From: Drosophila miranda
Lineage: Eukaryota > Arthropoda > Insecta > Diptera > Drosophilidae
DNA length: 64,000 nucleotides
Direction of reading: 5' to 3'
Assembly (NCBI RefSeq): GCF_003369915.1
Contig: NC_046677.1
Span: 24,260,913 to 24,324,912 of the forward strand
This document shows positions 60,501-64,000 of the stretch, piece by piece (the first letter of the stretch is position 1; each line of letters begins with the position of its first letter). The translations under genes and the position numbers were made by a program. The notes below the pieces were generated by a model that was not told where the DNA came from, did not search any database, and saw nothing but the letters and a program-made list of their open reading frames with translations.

Positions 60501-63500
60501 TCTCCATTAGTCAAAATTCTCATATTAGAGTTAGTTCTATGTATAAATAGTACACCAGTACCCACACGTGCTTTTTACCAATATTTCCTCAATTTATGAG
60601 AGTATAAAAGTCACAAAAGAACCCAACTATCGGGTATTTTTATGGTCGAAATACAGGAACTAGTAGATTTACTTTGCCATTGCAATGCATCCATATTAAT
60701 ACTAGAATATGTTTTACTGCATATCATTGCAATGCAACCATAGCACGTCTACATAGTATAGATACATCTTCCTATCCCTATCCCTGCCTACTTAGAACTC
60801 TATCCATTCCTACTGAAATCTCTGGCTGTTCTGTAATTCCACCCAGTCATCATCTAGTCATAGTTCTTACTTTTTAGTTCGATGCCTAAGTGCAGATAAT
60901 TCATTAAAATAGAATATGCCAATGTCCAGAGGCAGCCAAGTGGCATCCACTTGATGCCTAGAGCACACACAACACTAGATTCATTTTATGTGTAGTATAA
61001 ATATGCATATAGACAAGAGCAGACAGCCAGGCCAGCGATTTGATATATGCCCTGCACTATATAGCAGTCGCAGAGACCTCTATAAATAGTCCGTAGTCCG
61101 TAGTCCGTAGCCCGACAAAGTCTTCTCCCGATGCGGAAGTATTTCCAGACGCGAATTTTCATCGTGTTCTTCTTATTTCTCGCCCATTTCTCTTGTTGGT
61201 CATTTGCCAATTACTAAAACGCACTGAGAGATGGAGAGGGTTGGGAGTGGGTTGGAAGGAGTGTCTCGATAAGGTGTGTGTCTGTCTGGATGGTATAAGA
61301 CACAAATGCTATGTCTGGAGCGGAAATATAGAGTGGGGTATACAGGAAAGTTAACCTCAAAGGCAGGTTTTTTTCTTTCCACTAAAAGAGATATGTCTGC
61401 CTAAGAAGGATAGATAGTTGAGGATATTTCAAATGCAGCTTAGATCGAAAGATATCTAATAGATCTAAGTAATTGCATTATTCTATCTATAAGTCTATGA
61501 TTAATCGATTCATTCTCCTAAAGCTCTTCTGATTAACTTTAATAATTCATTATCTTGAAGTTCTTCTAATTAACCTTCAAATATCAACCTATATATTCTC
61601 ATTGAGATCAAGAAAGATTCATAAATAATGTGTTTCCCTATAATCCATATCAAAAGGTGAGATTGTCAAGTAATTCCTTTAACAATCATTCATTCCAGCA
61701 AACAAAATACTCATTTATAGTAGAGGAACACCTCCATTGTAATAATAATTCTGCAAAACAATTTACTATAACCGGATCATTTCCCAGAAGGAGTGGCGGA
61801 ACACACAAATGTTTCCGCCCTTCTCACAGAAGCGGATCCAATGCAGGATCTTGCACGATCCTGCCTACATACACCACCCACATAACATGACATCATTTTT
61901 TAGCATTAGGAAGGGATCTAGGATCGAATCGGATCTCTCTTATCCTTTTCGTTACACTTTTTCCTGCCCAAGAAATAATTGAATTGCTTTGAATGCCTCT
62001 TTTTGATTTTGTGTGTGTGTGTGTGTGTGTCTGTGATGTAAAGGATATTACGTGATGATCCTGAGATTCTAGGACTCTCTCGCCCTCGTCCTGGCCTAAT
62101 TGTTACACATTCCTCTTGTGCAACAATGGGTAATTGTAAGATTTTTGCCGCCACTGCGCACATTAAGGATCTAAGGTTGCTTTGGTCCTTTGACAGTTGG
62201 TCCCCGACAAATCTCTGCCTTCGACGATGTATGTGCGTGTGTGTGTGTTTATGTCTGCAGGATATGAAATATGCACCCTGCAAAAAGGGAAAGAAGAAAC
62301 CGTGGGAAACCTGCCCGCCTGTCTGGGCCTCTCTATAAGGAAGGCGACCAGGAGAGCCCCGAACAAAGGCCCAAAACGGAAAACTGATCGAAGAACCCAC
62401 AACGAACACTCAAATATCGTATCGATCTTTGGCTACAAATCGTCGATGCCATCGTCGTTGCTGGCGACGTTGTTGGTCAGGATTATGGCAGCCCAGTCCC
62501 CAGACCCCAGACCCGGAGAAACGTTCCAATTTAGCGCCCAAACGAAGTGTAGCCAAGCAGAACGGAACGACCGACTCTGAAGAAGGAAGAATATACATCA
62601 GAATAGGACATGATCGAATACAAAGATGACCTGTAGGAAGAGCAGGATACTTTTCTCTATGGAATTATACACATACATGTGTTTAATGAACAACTGGAAA
62701 CATAAGCATCCATTAACATAGAATATCATGCCATGTGCAATAGATAGATATTCTATTAATTCTGGTCATTTTTTGGTGAAATATGATAAACGATATGATC
62801 CCATTGGAGATCCTTCAGATATTGGAACACCTGATGGCCGCGGATACATTTTTTTCTACATCGAAAAGAAGTTTTGGCTTAAATTGACTGGAAAGAAGGA
62901 ATAGGATCGAAGGAAATTATTATGAAATATTTTATTTCCCATAAACCTATTAACTACCGAAGAAATATTCAACCAAATGAAGCATAAGCACCCATTTCAC
63001 CTGTTACACACCCATTCCTCTGCCTAATATTCCCCGTTTCTATACCACTCCCATTCAATGGGTATGAAAACCCAAGAGTGCACTTAAGGGATGGAAAAAA
63101 AACAGTGATCGCAGATCGATCCACAAGTGTTGGCAGGTTATACTTCTACCCACTCTTCCGTATCGGTGTATGACCTGTCGTGAGTGTGTATGGGTGGTAT
63201 ATGTGTGTGCGTGTGCGTGTGCGTGTCGAGAGCACCTTACCGCAAGAACGCCAGAGCAAATGACGGTGAAAGGTTTCAGATTTCATCTGGTAGATGTTGT
63301 TCGGGGATATAGTAGGGATAGGGATAGGGATAGCGGCTGGGAGGGGGGGATTCGAAGTTTGTTCGGGGTTGGAATGTCATTCGAGTGCATTGTGCAACTG
63401 AGATTCGATCCTCGCTGCCGCCAGGATAAACAGAGAGTGTCGTGTCCCCTCCACCTCCTCCTCCTGCTGCACTGCTTCTTTGGCTTCTTTCAGGCTTCAT

Positions 63501-64000
63501 CTTCATCGCTCTGTGTGTGGAATGTGGAAATCTTTATCAATTAAATAATCGCTGTAGAAAGGGGCCTCATCATCATCAGAGAAGGCATCAGGCCTGAGGC
63601 ACTGAAGGCATCTATAGAATGTATGGATAGGAAGAATACTTAGAGATGGATAGACACAGAAGTGGATTGAATGGCTGCTGGCTGCTGGCTGCCGTTGCAC
63701 GCACACGCACACATGAGGCACAGAGTGGCTGGAAAATGTGCCCAACATCCGCTCTATGCGGCTCAGCCTCGCCTCTGTCTTTCTGTCTGTCTGTCGTTCT
63801 TCGATCTCTTCGAGCGTTTCTTGGAAATCGTTTAAAACCAGAACACAACACACAACCAATGCTGGAAGATTGAACGTTTCGAAGCGTGGAAATGGCAGCA
63901 AATGAGAAGCAGCAGCGGCAGCGGCAGGAAGATCTCTTCTCTTTCCAAATGAAAATGCTGTGTAATTAATTACAGAGTCTGGGTAGGATCGTAAGGGAAG
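57539..64000. other. Region upstream of aop, no gene recognised
   Basis: AT-rich sequence with simple repeats: CT run at 59640-59662, CAT/CGA-type triplets at 59840-59925, GT run at 62011-62030, and a short GGGATA array at about 63311-63332. A helentron-like end lies at 58265-58345. A sequence tacagtgggacgtcgctctg at 58006 resembles one end of a Tc1-like MITE, but no partner was found. No reading frame shows recognisable protein similarity. Confidence 0.5.
58265..58345. repeat. Helentron/DINE-like terminus
   Basis: The phrase 'cgccacaaatctaatatatc' followed by 'cattttgagtatcgggtata' and aaaa is a wording I associate with the end of a common Drosophila repeat. Shorter relatives occur at about 14228-14265 and 41490-41502. 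Confidence 0.4.

Noticed and set aside
63305..63335. GGGATA tandem resembling a telomeric repeat
   Set aside because: Only about three units; Drosophila telomeres are not made of short repeats, so it is ordinary simple sequence.
1..64000. CRISPR arrays, operons, bacterial-type signals
   Set aside because: The window is Drosophila nuclear DNA with spliced genes; no regularly spaced repeats of that kind exist. No tRNA or rRNA was recognised either.

Overview
The window is a piece of a Drosophila euchromatic chromosome arm. The gene order is GlyP, tho2, a MADF/BESS gene, TBCD, AIF, a small intronless gene, then aop (yan). The proteins are clearly orthologous to D. melanogaster genes that I recall from polytene region 22C-D (Muller element B), but the introns and intergenic DNA are not melanogaster. 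An intact LOA-type non-LTR retrotransposon and helentron-like fragments suggest an obscura-group species. Drosophila is certain; obscura group is tentative.

Layout. 1-2.6 kb: 3' exons of glycogen phosphorylase (+). 4.2-12.4 kb: a complete 13-exon tho2 (-), whose largest intron holds a degenerate tandem repeat and a decayed-looking open region. 12.4-15.3 kb: intergenic DNA with a 1.2 kb foldback-like inverted repeat. 15.3-16.5 kb: a MADF-BESS regulator (-), divergent from TBCD (+, 16.9-20.7 kb). 20.94-26.38 kb: a full-length non-LTR element with a 14-bp target-site duplication; its first 88 nt fit the HDV-like ribozyme fold. 27.7-30.4 kb: AIF (+). 30.97-31.47 kb: an intronless small basic protein whose TATA promoter carries three TAGteam (Zelda) motifs. 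33.06-35.5 kb: aop coding exons (-). 35.5-64 kb: mostly non-coding DNA, probably the giant aop 5' intron and upstream region, rich in microsatellites and MITE fragments, with a broken folylpolyglutamate synthase fragment at 42.1-43.0 kb.

The host genes are not a pathway. Three are housekeeping (THO mRNA export, tubulin folding, mitochondrial AIF), one is metabolic (GlyP) and one is a developmental repressor (Yan). Promoter motifs follow this split: a DRE at tho2, E-boxes between the MADF gene and TBCD, an Ohler-6 motif at AIF, and TATA plus TAGteam at the small gene. Exon boundaries were placed by hand from GT/AG sites, phase and remembered protein similarity; all seven coding models close in frame.
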